Shown: in pieces, positions 41,725-51,394 of the stretch
How positions within the stretch are numbered: position 1 is the stretch's first letter
Layout: every line of letters starts with the position of its first letter
Origin: Mucilaginibacter sp. PPCGB 2223
GTDB taxonomy: Bacteria > Bacteroidota > Bacteroidia > Sphingobacteriales > Sphingobacteriaceae
NCBI RefSeq assembly: GCF_001705515.1
Contig: NZ_MDJS01000006.1
Location: 45,435 to 109,434 of the forward strand
DNA length: 64,000 bases
Reading direction: 5' to 3'
The notes under the pieces: generated by a model
What the model was told of the DNA's origin: nothing
Database searches by the model: none
The model's input: only the letters and a program-made list of their open reading frames with translations
Position numbers and translations under genes: made by a program

Positions 41725-44580
41725 ATGTCAGAAGACAAATCGATAAAATTATTTAAAGCAGCAAAAGAACTGAACATTGGTACAGGCACCATTGTCGATT
41801 TCTTGGCGTCTAAAGGTTACAAAATCGAAAAGCAACCTAACGCTAAGATTGAGGGTGAAATGTACGATGCTCTGCTGAAAGAGTTCCAGGGCGACAAGAT
41901 CATCAAGGAAGAAGCCAAGCAGATCAGCATCGGAAAAATTCGCCGCGAAGAAGCCGGCGTGCCCGAAAAAGCGGAGCACCATCCGCGTGCCAAGGATTTT
42001 GAGCACGAAGAAATTTTAGTTAAAAATTTACATTCCTATACTCCGCCGCCGGCACCGGTTGAAAAACCGAAACCCGTTGTTGAGGAGCGTGATGAGGCAA
42101 GCTTGCCGGGTGTTAAAGTTGTCGGTAAGATCGACCTCGACAACCTTGGCAAAAAGGTTGAGAAAGAACCCGTTGCCGAAAAACCGGCACCGGTACCTGT
42201 CGCCGAACCTGTAAAACCCGTTGAGGTAAAACAGCCCGAGCCTGTTGCGCCGCCACCACCACCAGCCCCGGTTGCCAAACAACCAGAGCCGCAACCAGCC
42301 CCACAGCCCGAAGCAGACGAAGAGGATAACGGCGAAGGCGAGGTTATCCGCGCCAAAGCCGAGCGTTTAACCGGTCCGAACGTGATCGGTAAAATAGAAT
42401 TGCCCGATGCGCCTAAGCGTAACCAGCCCATAGCATCATCGGGTGCGGGCAGCGCTGCCGATCAGCGCCGCAAACGCAAGCGTAAAGAAAACGCCCCGGG
42501 CCAAAGGCCACAGGGCGGGCAGCAGGGCCAGGGCGCTCCCGGTCAGCAAGGTCAGGGTGCACCGCAACAAGGCGGCCGTCCCGACTTTAAAAAAGGCGGC
42601 AGTAATATCCCTCGTCCCGATTTCAGGAACAAGGGCCAGCAACCTGCGCCAAGCTCTAAAGAAGAGCCGTCAGAAAAAGAGATTCAAGATCAGATTAAGG
42701 CCACCCTTGCCCGTTTAAGCGGTGCAGGTAAGTCGGGCAAGTTCGCTCAGCGCGCCAAATTCCGCCGTCAAAAACGCGATGACGTGGCCGCAGCTTCCGA
42801 ACAGGACGCTTTAGAGCAGGAATTGCAATCGAAGGTTTTAAAGGTAACCGAGTTTGTAACCGCGAACGAACTGGCATCGATGATGGATGTACCCGTTACA
42901 CAGATTATCTCAACCTGTATGAGCCTGGGTATGTTCGTATCCATCAACCAGCGTTTGGATGCCGAAACTTTATCTATCGTTGCCGAAGAGTTTGGCTACG
43001 AGGTAGAGTTTGTGAAACCACAGGACGAAGAGGCTAACCTCGACGAACCGGATGATCCGGAAGACCTGATCCCGCGTGCGCCGATCGTAACGATTATGGG
43101 CCACGTCGACCATGGTAAAACATCATTGCTCGATTTTATCCGTAAAACAAACGTAATTGCCGGCGAGGCGGGTGGTATAACCCAGCACATCGGCGCTTAC
43201 GAGGTTAAGCTGAAGGATAATCAAAAAATAACTTTCCTGGATACGCCGGGTCACGAAGCGTTTACCGCTATGCGTGCACGTGGTGCCCAGGTTACCGATA
43301 TCGTGATCATTGTGATCGCTGCCGACGATAGCGTGATGCCGCAAACCCGCGAGGCTATAAACCACGCACAGGCTGCAGGTGCTCCTATCATCTTCGCTTT
43401 CAATAAAATTGATAAGCCTGGCGCTAACGCCGATAAGGTTCGCGAGCAGTTATCAACCATGAATATTTTGGTTGAAGAATGGGGCGGTAAATATCAAACC
43501 CAGGAAATTTCGGCAAAAACAGGGTTAAATATCGACCTGCTTTTAGAGAAAGTGTTGCTCGAGGCCGAATTGCTTGAGTTGAAAGCCAACCCGAACAAAC
43601 GTGCCGTGGGTACAGTTATCGAGGCTGCTTTAGATAAAGGCCGGGGTATTGTAACCACCATTTTGGTACAGGCCGGTACGCTGCGCGTTGGTGATCCTAT
43701 CTTGGCAGGCTGCTACAGCGGCCGTGTTAAGGCATTGACTAACGAACGTGGCCAGCGTGTTGAATCGGCCGGCCCATCTACACCGGTACAGGTACTGGGT
43801 ATGCAGGGTGCGCCTACAGCGGGCGATAAGTTTAACGCTTTAGACAGCGAGCCCGAAGCACGCGAGATTGCCAACAAACGTTTGCAGTTACAACGCGAGC
43901 AGGGTTTACGTACACAGAAACACATTACGCTCGATGAAATTGGCCGCCGCTTAGCGATAGGCAACTTTAAAGAGCTGAACATCATCGTAAAAGGCGACGT
44001 GGACGGTTCGATCGAAGCGCTATCCGATTCGTTACTGAAACTATCTACCGACCAGATCCAGGTGAACATCATCTCGAAAGCTGTAGGGCAGATATCCGAG
44101 TCGGACGTATTGCTGGCTTCGGCATCCGATGCGATCATCATCGGTTTCCAGGTTCGCCCTTCAGGCAGTGCGCGTAAGCTTGCCGAGCAGGAGCAGATCG
44201 ATATCCGTTTATACTCGATCATTTACGATGCAATAAACGAGATCAAAGCCGCGATGGAAGGCATGCTTGCACCAACCTTTGAAGAGAAGATTGTGGCAAA
44301 CGTCGAGATCCGCGAAACCTTCAAGATCAGCAAGGTTGGTACCATTGCCGGCTGTATGGTGCTGGATGGCAAGATCACCCGTAACAGCAAGATCCGTGTT
44401 ATCCGCGAAGGCGTGGTTATCTATACCGGCGAGCTGGCATCGTTAAAACGCTTTAAGGACGATGTTAAGGAAGTATCGACAGGTTACGAGTGCGGCTTGA
44501 ATATCCAGAACTTTAACAACATTGAAGTAGGCGACATTGTTGAAGCTTATGAGAACGTTGAAGTAAAACGCAAGCTGTAA
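41725..44580 (+). CDS. infB: Translation initiation factor IF-2
   Basis: 951-residue GTPase that brings initiator tRNA to the 30S subunit. IF2_N domain (about 1-60), a long low-complexity Pro/Glu/Lys and Gln/Gly-rich linker (about 110-320), IF2_N second copy (about 370-430), then the G domain from about 450: GHVDHGKTSLLD, TFLDTPGHEAFTAMR, FNKIDKPGANADKV. Domains II, III and IV follow, with GDVDGSIEALSDSLLKL in domain III. Last gene of the rimP operon, followed by a strong terminator. Full-length for Bacteroidota. Confidence 0.97.
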   Translation: MSEDKSIKLFKAAKELNIGTGTIVDFLASKGYKIEKQPNAKIEGEMYDALLKEFQGDKIIKEEAKQISIGKIRREEAGVPEKAEHHPRAKDFEHEEILVKNLHSYTPPPAPVEKPKPVVEERDEASLPGVKVVGKIDLDNLGKKVEKEPVAEKPAPVPVAEPVKPVEVKQPEPVAPPPPPAPVAKQPEPQPAPQPEADEEDNGEGEVIRAKAERLTGPNVIGKIELPDAPKRNQPIASSGAGSAADQRRKRKRKENAPGQRPQGGQQGQGAPGQQGQGAPQQGGRPDFKKGGSNIPRPDFRNKGQQPAPSSKEEPSEKEIQDQIKATLARLSGAGKSGKFAQRAKFRRQKRDDVAAASEQDALEQELQSKVLKVTEFVTANELASMMDVPVTQIISTCMSLGMFVSINQRLDAETLSIVAEEFGYEVEFVKPQDEEANLDEPDDPEDLIPRAPIVTIMGHVDHGKTSLLDFIRKTNVIAGEAGGITQHIGAYEVKLKDNQKITFLDTPGHEAFTAMRARGAQVTDIVIIVIAADDSVMPQTREAINHAQAAGAPIIFAFNKIDKPGANADKVREQLSTMNILVEEWGGKYQTQEISAKTGLNIDLLLEKVLLEAELLELKANPNKRAVGTVIEAALDKGRGIVTTILVQAGTLRVGDPILAGCYSGRVKALTNERGQRVESAGPSTPVQVLGMQGAPTAGDKFNALDSEPEAREIANKRLQLQREQGLRTQKHITLDEIGRRLAIGNFKELNIIVKGDVDGSIEALSDSLLKLSTDQIQVNIISKAVGQISESDVLLASASDAIIIGFQVRPSGSARKLAEQEQIDIRLYSIIYDAINEIKAAMEGMLAPTFEEKIVANVEIRETFKISKVGTIAGCMVLDGKITRNSKIRVIREGVVIYTGELASLKRFKDDVKEVSTGYECGLNIQNFNNIEVGDIVEAYENVEVKRKL

Positions 44581-44598
44581 TCAACATTAAAATATCAA

Positions 44599-44636
44599 AG
44601 CCCCGTCCCGACATGCTGTCGGGACGGGGCTTTTTT
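44599..44636 (+). terminator. Intrinsic terminator of the rimP-nusA-infB operon
   Basis: A 15-base perfect stem, AGCCCCGTCCCGACA (44599-44613) with TGTCGGGACGGGGCT (44617-44631), a three-base TGC loop and a run of six T. Very strong rho-independent terminator. Confidence 0.93.
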
Positions 44637-44735
44637 GTTGGATAAACGCTATTGTATAAAATGCTCTGCTAAACCATCGCTTTCCCACCTTGCTTAATTT
44701 TCATTAATATTGCGTTAAATACACACCATATACCG

Positions 44736-45722
44736 ATGATCAAATTTTTCAGGGTACTTAATCCGGTTAATATTGTTTGGCTTGGCGTGTTTTTATTTGT
44801 GCTGCGTATTAACTACATAGTTAACCTGCCCGCACATATCGAGTTTACTTTTCTGGAGCCTTTTGCCCACTCGCTGATACCGCTCTCGTACGAGAACTTT
44901 TTTTCATCGATAAATAACCTGCTGGTTGCCGCGGTACTGGTGTTTATACAGGCGCTGTGGCTCAACCAGATCGTTAACAAGTATAACCTGCTGGGTAAGC
45001 CTACCTTTTTGCCTGCCTTGATGTATATTACAGCATCGGGCATGTTTGTGCCTTTCCTGATATTGAGCCCGCCGTTGATCTGTAATTTTCTGATCATCCT
45101 GATGGTTGATAAGCTGTTTAACTTTTATAAAAACGAAAGCGCTAAAACCACGGCTTATGATCTGGGTATGATAGTAGGTGTAGGCACCATGATCTACTTT
45201 CCGTTTATTTACATGTTTTTAGCGGTGTGGATAGCGCTCATCATCTTCCGTCCGTTCAACTGGCGCGAGTGGGCATCGGTACTTGTTGGGTTCGTCACCA
45301 TCTTCTTCTTCCTGGCGGTATATTACTACTTAACAGACCGTATCCGTCAGTTCTATACCATCTGGCTACCGCTGGGCCGCAGTTTTCCGAGTAAAATACA
45401 CATCGATTATTACAATTATATCGTGTTAATACCGGTAATCATTATCCTGAGCCTGGCATTTTTGAGCCTGCGCGAAAAGTATTACAAAAGCTTTATCCAA
45501 ACGCGTAAATCGTTCCAGTTGCTGTTTATTATTTTTATTATCGGGCTGCTCTCCTTTTATATCAAGGCCAATTTCAGGCTTAGTCACTTTATTTTGTGCG
45601 CAGTGCCCGCAAGTATATTTTTTGCCTACTATTTTTTGTATGCCACCAGGCGCTGGTTTTACGAAACCCTGTATATTTTGCTGGTAATTAGCATAATTTA
45701 CTTCCAGTTTAACAAATTTTAA
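44736..45722 (+). CDS. DUF6427-type multi-TM membrane protein
   Basis: 328-residue membrane protein with about nine to ten hydrophobic segments. Starts MIKFFRVLNPVNIVWLGVFL and contains LFNFYKNESAKTTAYDLGMIVG, FRPFNWREWASVLVGF and FLSLREKYYKSFIQTRKSFQ. It fits the DUF6427 family, common in Bacteroidota and often near purine genes; function unknown. Followed after 45 bases by purQ. Confidence 0.75.
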   Translation: MIKFFRVLNPVNIVWLGVFLFVLRINYIVNLPAHIEFTFLEPFAHSLIPLSYENFFSSINNLLVAAVLVFIQALWLNQIVNKYNLLGKPTFLPALMYITASGMFVPFLILSPPLICNFLIILMVDKLFNFYKNESAKTTAYDLGMIVGVGTMIYFPFIYMFLAVWIALIIFRPFNWREWASVLVGFVTIFFFLAVYYYLTDRIRQFYTIWLPLGRSFPSKIHIDYYNYIVLIPVIIILSLAFLSLREKYYKSFIQTRKSFQLLFIIFIIGLLSFYIKANFRLSHFILCAVPASIFFAYYFLYATRRWFYETLYILLVISIIYFQFNKF

Positions 45723-45755
45723 CTTTTATATTAGCTCATATGTGCCCGCATGTGT

Positions 45756-45763
45756 TAGTTTTG
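45756..45763 (+). promoter_or_regulatory. Possible -7 element giving a leaderless purQ mRNA
   Basis: TAGTTTTG fits TAnnTTTG and ends four bases before the purQ ATG. A start about seven bases downstream (near 45770) coincides with the start codon. The -33 element is weak (TTAG). Purely from sequence; purQ may also be transcribed from upstream. Confidence 0.35.
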
Positions 45764-45767
45764 TAGC

Positions 45768-46460
45768 ATGAAGTTCGGCGTAGTCATTTTTCCGGGATCC
45801 AATTGCGATGAGGATATCATTTATGTATTGGAAAAAATAATGGGTCAGCAGGTTGTTCGCCTGTGGCATAAAGACCATGATCTGCAAAATGTTGATTTTG
45901 TTATACTGCCCGGCGGTTTTTCCTTCGGCGATTATCTGCGTTCGGGCGCGATAGCCCGTTTTTCGCCGATCATGCAGGAAGTGATACAGTTTGCCGCCAG
46001 GGGAGGTTATGTTTGGGGTATTTGCAATGGTTTCCAGATACTGGCCGAAGCCGGCCTGGTGCCCGGGGCATTACTGCACAACAGCCAGCGTAAGTTTATC
46101 TGCAATAATTTTTACATTAAGGCACAAACCCAAAACTCGCTGCTTACCTCGCAGGTCGACCCGGCAAAGGCCCTGAAAATACCTATCGCGCATGGCGAGG
46201 GTAACTTCTTTGCCGATGCCGATACTCTGAAGCAAATAAACGATGACGACCAGGTGCTTTTCCGCTACTGCGATGCCGGAGGCAATATTACTCCCGAAGC
46301 CAACCCTAACGGAGCTATCGAAAATATTGCCGGTGTATGCAATAAGGCGCGCAATGTGTTTGGTATGATGCCGCACCCCGAGCGCGCGGCCGACAGCCTT
46401 TTAGCCAATGAGGACGGCCTGGCCATATTTGAATCGATACTGGCATTTGTTAAGGCCTGA
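45768..46460 (+). CDS. purQ: Phosphoribosylformylglycinamidine synthase, glutaminase subunit
   Basis: 230-residue class I glutamine amidotransferase that supplies ammonia to PurL for the fourth step of purine synthesis. Nucleophile Cys in GICNGFQILAEAGLVPG, His and Glu in MMPHPERA; KFGVVIFPGSNCDEDI is the usual start and VDFVILPGGFSFGDYLR the oxyanion region. The stop overlaps the coaX ATG by one base. Separate PurQ rather than fused PurL, so purL must be elsewhere. Confidence 0.96.
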   Translation: MKFGVVIFPGSNCDEDIIYVLEKIMGQQVVRLWHKDHDLQNVDFVILPGGFSFGDYLRSGAIARFSPIMQEVIQFAARGGYVWGICNGFQILAEAGLVPGALLHNSQRKFICNNFYIKAQTQNSLLTSQVDPAKALKIPIAHGEGNFFADADTLKQINDDDQVLFRYCDAGGNITPEANPNGAIENIAGVCNKARNVFGMMPHPERAADSLLANEDGLAIFESILAFVKA

Positions 46461-47203
46461 TGGCTAACCTAGTAGCTGATATTGGCAATTCGTTTACCAA
46501 ACTTGCTGTTTTCGATGGTAATAACCTGGTTTGGATGGAAAGCTATGCCAATATCAATGCCGAAATACTGAGTAAGGTTCTAAGCGCATATAAACCCCTG
46601 AAAGCTATCGTTTCTTCGGTAAAGAAAAACCCCGAAAGCTGGGAGCAATACCTGGCCGGCCAGGTTGGAACGGTGAGGTTTAATACGGCGATGGCAAAAT
46701 CGGTAAAGAACCATTATAAAACACCGCAAACCCTTGGGGCCGATCGCGTGGCTGCTATAACAGGTGCACAGGCGTTGTATCCGGGCAAGGCCAGTTTGGT
46801 TATTGATGCAGGTACCTGTGTTACTTACGATATGATCGATGCCGGGGGGAATTATTTTGGAGGGAGTATATCACCGGGGCTGAATATGCGTTACAAAGCA
46901 GTGAACCATTATACATCGGCGCTGCCGTTGTTAACACCCGATGCCGGGTTCGACAGCGTTTACGGCGATGATACCGAGTCGGCCATACGTTCGGGCGTAC
47001 AAAACGGTATCAGGTTTGAGATACTCGGCTTTATTGAAACATACTTTAAAACAGAAAAACATCTAAATATTATACTAACCGGGGGCGACTCGATTTTTTT
47101 TGATACTGTATTGAAAAATAGCATCTTTGCCCCTCAAATTAAAATCGAACCGCATTTGGTTCTGGCAGGATTAAACGCAGTTATACAACAGCATAATGAT
47201 TAA
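46460..47203 (+). CDS. coaX: Type III pantothenate kinase
   Basis: 247-residue ASKHA-fold kinase for the first step of coenzyme A synthesis. Phosphate motif DIGNSFTKLAVF near the N-terminus, GADRVAAITGAQALYPG, DAGTCVTYDMID, and GGSISPGLNMRYKAVNHYT are family signatures, and ILTGGDSIFF marks the last motif. Length is normal. Overlaps purQ by one base upstream and the outer-membrane gene by eight bases downstream, so it is translationally coupled on both sides. Confidence 0.95.
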   Translation: MANLVADIGNSFTKLAVFDGNNLVWMESYANINAEILSKVLSAYKPLKAIVSSVKKNPESWEQYLAGQVGTVRFNTAMAKSVKNHYKTPQTLGADRVAAITGAQALYPGKASLVIDAGTCVTYDMIDAGGNYFGGSISPGLNMRYKAVNHYTSALPLLTPDAGFDSVYGDDTESAIRSGVQNGIRFEILGFIETYFKTEKHLNIILTGGDSIFFDTVLKNSIFAPQIKIEPHLVLAGLNAVIQQHND

Positions 47204-48521
47204 TTATAGTAAGCTTTTTATACTACTTATACTTTCGACCATTGCTCTGGGTGCGGCAGCACAAACATCGGCTACTACCAGCTCGCCGTATTCAAAATAT
47301 GGTTTTGGCTTATACCAGGAACCGCTTTTGCCGCAAAACAGCGCGTTAGGCGGTTTAGGAACGGCAGTAGGCAAAACAGGCGGTTTTAACGATATCAATA
47401 TCGTAAACCCTGCAACATACAGCAATATTAATTTAACCACCATTGATATGGGTGCGTTTATTAACAGCACTACATTGAGCCAAAATTCAGTATCGCAAAC
47501 AAGCGGCAATTTCAGGCTTAATCACGTTGCGATAGCTATCCCAACCGGTAAACATGCGGCTTTTAGTTTTGGCCTTACCCCCTATGCCGATTTAGGATAC
47601 AATTACACAAAAACCGCTTTAGTTAAACTGAATAACAGCGCAACCGGCGGTGTTGATACCACAACCACTGCCAGCTACATGTATACAGGCGAGGGTGGCT
47701 TATCAAAAGGTTATATTGGCTACGGCATCGGTTTGAAAAACCTGCACGTTGGTGTTAACGTGGCATATATTTTTGGTAATGAAAAGCAATACCGCACTAC
47801 CCAGTTTACCGACCTGCCGTCGGTGCTGAACACCAGTATTGAGAACAGCATGAGCGTTGGCGGATTGAATTACGATTACGGTTTGCAGTACGAGATCCCC
47901 CTTAAACAGGATGCCCGTATTACTTTGGGTTACTCTGGTTCGGCAAGTACCATGCTCAGCACCAACGCAAAATTTGTAACGAGCCAGTATACTTTAAGTA
48001 CCGATGGTACACCCAACACTGCTCTCGACAGCTTGAGGAGCGAACAAACCGATGGTAAAATAAAATTGCCTTTGATTAACCGTTTCGGTATAACTTACCA
48101 AAAAGATAATAAGTTTATGATAGGGGCCGAATATAAAATGGCTTCGTGGTCTGATGTAACCATTAATGGTACCAACGCCGGCCTGCAAAACAGCCAGACC
48201 TTTGCTTTAGGTGGTCAGATCACCCCTAACATCAACTCAATAGGCAGTTATTGGGCCGTGGTGGATTACCGTTTTGGTGTTAATTACGATAAAACTTACA
48301 TTAACGTTAACGGCACCGATATTACCCAATACGGCGCAAGCATTGGCCTGGGCATGCCTATCCCCAACAGCTCCCGTACAAGCTTCTATAAGATTAATTT
48401 TACCGTCGAAGCCGGCCAAAGAGGAAGCCTGCAGAACAACCTGGTACGCGAAACGTTTTTTAACTTTCGTTTAGGCTTTACCATCAATGATAAGTGGTTC
48501 CAAAAATTTAAGTTCGATTAA
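47196..48521 (+). CDS. Outer-membrane transport-type beta-barrel protein
   Basis: 441-residue protein with a signal peptide (ends ALGAAAQT). The mature part opens SPYSKYGFGLYQ, then LGGLGTAVGKTGGFNDINIVNPATYSNI, a pattern of the FadL-like and related Bacteroidota outer-membrane proteins, followed by about 14 barrel strands. The C-terminus is VRETFFNFRLGFTINDKWFQKFKFD. Ligand unknown. Overlaps coaX by eight bases and is followed by lptC after 10 bases. Confidence 0.8.
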   Translation: MINYSKLFILLILSTIALGAAAQTSATTSSPYSKYGFGLYQEPLLPQNSALGGLGTAVGKTGGFNDINIVNPATYSNINLTTIDMGAFINSTTLSQNSVSQTSGNFRLNHVAIAIPTGKHAAFSFGLTPYADLGYNYTKTALVKLNNSATGGVDTTTTASYMYTGEGGLSKGYIGYGIGLKNLHVGVNVAYIFGNEKQYRTTQFTDLPSVLNTSIENSMSVGGLNYDYGLQYEIPLKQDARITLGYSGSASTMLSTNAKFVTSQYTLSTDGTPNTALDSLRSEQTDGKIKLPLINRFGITYQKDNKFMIGAEYKMASWSDVTINGTNAGLQNSQTFALGGQITPNINSIGSYWAVVDYRFGVNYDKTYINVNGTDITQYGASIGLGMPIPNSSRTSFYKINFTVEAGQRGSLQNNLVRETFFNFRLGFTINDKWFQKFKFD

Positions 48522-48531
48522 TTTTCATCGC

Positions 48532-49110
48532 ATGGGGCAGGCAACAAAATGGCTAACCGGTTCTCTGATTCCGGCAGTACTGATGGCCGTGCTTTTGTCT
48601 GCATGCGAGAACGACCTGAAAAATGTCCGTGCCATATCGGCTAAGCAATTTACCAACCCGGTAGATAGCAGCCTGGCCGTTGAAGTTACCTACAGCGATT
48701 CGGCACACGTAAAGGCAGTTTTAAAAACGCCCCTGCTTTTGGATTATAAAAACGCCAAAAAACCATACAAAGAAATGCCCCGCGGTATCAGGGTAACTTT
48801 TTACGACAAAAATTTAAACGTATTAAGCACGGTGGTAAGCGATTATGCCGTTACAAGCCAGGAAGACAAAATAATCACCTTTAAAAGAAACGTGGTAGTA
48901 ACCAATGCTGAGGGCGATACCTTTAAATCGAGCGAGCTGACCTGGGACTCGATACAGAAGCAGATATACTCGAATCAGCCTGTCGAGCTTAACAAGATCG
49001 ACGGCACACATTTAAATTTCAGTAACTTTAAAAGTAACGAAAACGGCACCGATTATTCGGGCGATAACGGGTATGGGCCAATAGTAACCAAAGGTAATAT
49101 CACACAATGA
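48532..49110 (+). CDS. lptC: LPS export periplasmic protein LptC
   Basis: 192-residue membrane-anchored/lipoprotein protein (leader VLLSACENDLK). LptC bridges the LptBFG transporter to LptA and passes LPS across the periplasm. Beta-jellyroll strands: VRAISAKQFTNPVDSS, MPRGIRVTFYDKNLNVLSTVVSDYAV, IITFKRNVVVTNAEGDTFKSSELTWDS, and QPVELNKIDGTHLNFSNFKSN are family pieces. The frame has an earlier ATG inside the previous gene; 48532 gives the proper leader. Confidence 0.85.
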   Translation: MGQATKWLTGSLIPAVLMAVLLSACENDLKNVRAISAKQFTNPVDSSLAVEVTYSDSAHVKAVLKTPLLLDYKNAKKPYKEMPRGIRVTFYDKNLNVLSTVVSDYAVTSQEDKIITFKRNVVVTNAEGDTFKSSELTWDSIQKQIYSNQPVELNKIDGTHLNFSNFKSNENGTDYSGDNGYGPIVTKGNITQ

Positions 49111-49120
49111 TTTAGGTAAA

Positions 49121-49182
49121 AAAAGAGGGTAAAAATTTGTGTTATAAATTTTTACTAAAAGTTGTATCTTGCGCCCTCTTTT
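49121..49182 (+). terminator. Nested inverted repeats before ppiD
   Basis: AAAAGAGGG near 49121-49129 and CCCTCTTTT near 49174-49182 enclose TAAAAATTT (49130-49138) and AAATTTTTA (49146-49154), two nested stems. The outer ends resemble the rimP leader hairpin. Could be the lptC terminator or a leader structure of ppiD, which starts at 49210. Confidence 0.4.
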
Positions 49183-49209
49183 CAGAATATATAAATATAG
49201 AAGTATACA

Positions 49210-51321
49210 ATGGGTATAATGAATTTTTTACGCGACAGGGGCGGAAAGATCGTGGTAGGAGCTATCGGATTTTCGCTTGTCGCTTTCCTGGCTACCGAAG
49301 TAATTACTTCGGGCAGGTCGTTTCTGCGTGGATCGGCCAATGAAGTGGGCGAGGTTAACGGCCAGAAAATAACCATCGAGGATTTTAACAAACGGGTTGA
49401 CCAGCAGGTAAACCAATATAAACAGCAAACCGGCCAAAGCAGCCTGAACCCCCAGTTTACCGGGATGATACAGGATAATGTATGGAACCAGATGCTCACC
49501 CAGGATATCGTACAAAAAGAGATCGACAGATTGGGCATTTCTGTTGGCGATGCCGAAACCCAGGACATGGTGAGCGGCCCTAACCCGGCTCCGCAAATTG
49601 CGCAATACTTTACCAACCCGCAAACCGGCCAGCTCGACCGTGCCGCCCTGGTTGAAACACTGCGCAACATGAAAACCGCAAAAGCCGGCGACCCGAGAAG
49701 ACAAGAGTGGGATGCTTTTATCGATCAGCTGATCAATGGTAAAAAAGCTGAAAAATACCTGGCGCTGATCAAAAACGGCGTTTACGTAAACAGCCTCGAC
49801 GCGCAGGATGATTACGAAGCTAAAAACCGCCTGGTTAATTTTAAATATGTAACAGCCGATTACGCTTCGGTGCCTGATGCTAAAGTTACCCTGACCGACG
49901 ACGATTACAAAAGCTATTACGACGAGCATAAAAACCTGTTTAAAAACCAGCAGGAACTGCGCAGTATTGATTATGTAGCTTTTAACGGCGCTCCGTCGAA
50001 AGAAGATTCGGCTGCCGTAAAAGAAACAGTTGCAAAACTTATCCCCGATTTTAAGGCCAGTACCAACGATTCGAACTTTGTGGCCATCAACGCCGAAACC
50101 AAACAGCCTTTGGTTTATCAAAAGAAAGGCCAGTTGGAGCCTAAAGTTGATACTGTGATGTTCAACTCGGCTAATGGCACTGTTTATGGCCCTTACTATT
50201 CTAACGGTGCGTACAAAATTGCCAAACTGGTTGATTCGCGCGTTGGCCCCGATTCGGTTACGGCCCGCCATATCCTGATACCTATTACTACCGATGCTGC
50301 GGCCGCTAATGCCAAAGCCGATTCGTTAAAAAAACTGATCCAGAGTGGTAAGAAAACTTTTGCCGAGCTGGCTACCACCAATTCGGTCGACAAGAACTCG
50401 GCTGTTAAAGGCGGCGACCTGGGTACCTTTGCGCGTGGCGCCATGATACCTGTTTTTGAAGATGCCGTATTTAACGGTAAAAAAGGCGATCTTAAAATCG
50501 TTACTTCTCAATACGGCGTTCACCTGATCGAGATCATGAACCAAAAAGGTTCGTCAAAAGTGGTTAAGGTGGCCATAGTTGATAAGCCATTAACCCCAAG
50601 CACCAAAACGCAAACAGCAGCCTACTCGAAAGCGCAAAGCTTTTTGGCTTCGCTCACTAAAGATAATTTTGACGAGGAAGCTAAAAAAGAAGGCCTGACC
50701 AAGAAGACCGCCGAAGACCTGACCGGTACTGCCGGTAGCGCCGGCGAGCTGCAAAGCGCACGCGACCTTGTTCGCTGGGCGTTTAACGATGCCAGCCTCG
50801 GCGATTTTACCGATAAGGTTTATACCTCGGGCGATACTTATGTTGTGGCCCGCTTAGCCGCTATCAAGCCTAAAGGCATATTGAGCCTCGAGAACGTTAA
50901 AAAGCAAATTAAACCGGCTGTTTTAAACATTGCCAAAGCAAAAATACTTACACAGAAGTTTGAGGATGCTTTAAAATCGGCAACTACGATCGATCAGGTT
51001 GCTCAAAAAACAGGCGGTACGGTTACCCCGGTACAAAACATTGTGTTTGCTAACCCGGTAATACCCGGCACCGCGCAGGAGAATAAACTGGTAGGTACTA
51101 TTTTTGCATCGCAGCCGAACAAATTGTCGAAACCGGTTGAAGGCGAAAAAGGCGTGTATGTTTTTGTTGTAGATAACTTTGTGAACCCTGCAGCGCTCAC
51201 CAATACGCTCCGCCAGAAAGAGCAAATGAGCCAGACTTTATCGCAACGTGCCGAAAATTCGATTTTAGAGGCCTTAAAAGATAAAGCTGTTATAAAAGAT
51301 TACAGAGCAAAGATGTTATAA
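49210..51321 (+). CDS. ppiD: Peptidyl-prolyl isomerase, PpiD/SurA-type
   Basis: 703-residue periplasmic chaperone. One TM segment near residues 15-33, a SurA_N-like region with EVNGQKITIEDFNKRV (about 47-62) and a parvulin domain (about 345-445): ARHILIPITTDAAAANAKADS, KGGDLGTFARGAMIPVFEDAVF, and YGVHLIEI. It acts on outer-membrane proteins leaving the Sec machinery. A long C-terminal helical region includes another isomerase-like fold without catalytic residues. Length is normal for Bacteroidota PpiD. Confidence 0.9.
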   Translation: MGIMNFLRDRGGKIVVGAIGFSLVAFLATEVITSGRSFLRGSANEVGEVNGQKITIEDFNKRVDQQVNQYKQQTGQSSLNPQFTGMIQDNVWNQMLTQDIVQKEIDRLGISVGDAETQDMVSGPNPAPQIAQYFTNPQTGQLDRAALVETLRNMKTAKAGDPRRQEWDAFIDQLINGKKAEKYLALIKNGVYVNSLDAQDDYEAKNRLVNFKYVTADYASVPDAKVTLTDDDYKSYYDEHKNLFKNQQELRSIDYVAFNGAPSKEDSAAVKETVAKLIPDFKASTNDSNFVAINAETKQPLVYQKKGQLEPKVDTVMFNSANGTVYGPYYSNGAYKIAKLVDSRVGPDSVTARHILIPITTDAAAANAKADSLKKLIQSGKKTFAELATTNSVDKNSAVKGGDLGTFARGAMIPVFEDAVFNGKKGDLKIVTSQYGVHLIEIMNQKGSSKVVKVAIVDKPLTPSTKTQTAAYSKAQSFLASLTKDNFDEEAKKEGLTKKTAEDLTGTAGSAGELQSARDLVRWAFNDASLGDFTDKVYTSGDTYVVARLAAIKPKGILSLENVKKQIKPAVLNIAKAKILTQKFEDALKSATTIDQVAQKTGGTVTPVQNIVFANPVIPGTAQENKLVGTIFASQPNKLSKPVEGEKGVYVFVVDNFVNPAALTNTLRQKEQMSQTLSQRAENSILEALKDKAVIKDYRAKML

Positions 51322-51344
51322 TCAGCATAATCAAGTAATTTTGT

Positions 51345-51382
51345 ATCCGGAAGAGGTGATTGAACCCTTCCGGATTTTTTTT
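51345..51382 (+). terminator. Intrinsic terminator of ppiD
   Basis: ATCCGGAAG (51345-51353) pairs with CTTCCGGAT (51367-51375) around 13 bases and is followed by T(8). A clear rho-independent terminator only 12 bases before the next start codon. Confidence 0.85.
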
Positions 51383-51394
51383 GTCTGATCAACA

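Noticed and set aside
41725..42640. Several antisense frames in the proline-rich part of infB
   Set aside because: They are Gly/Trp/Arg-rich products of the reverse of a Pro/Glu/Lys-rich linker; typical shadows.
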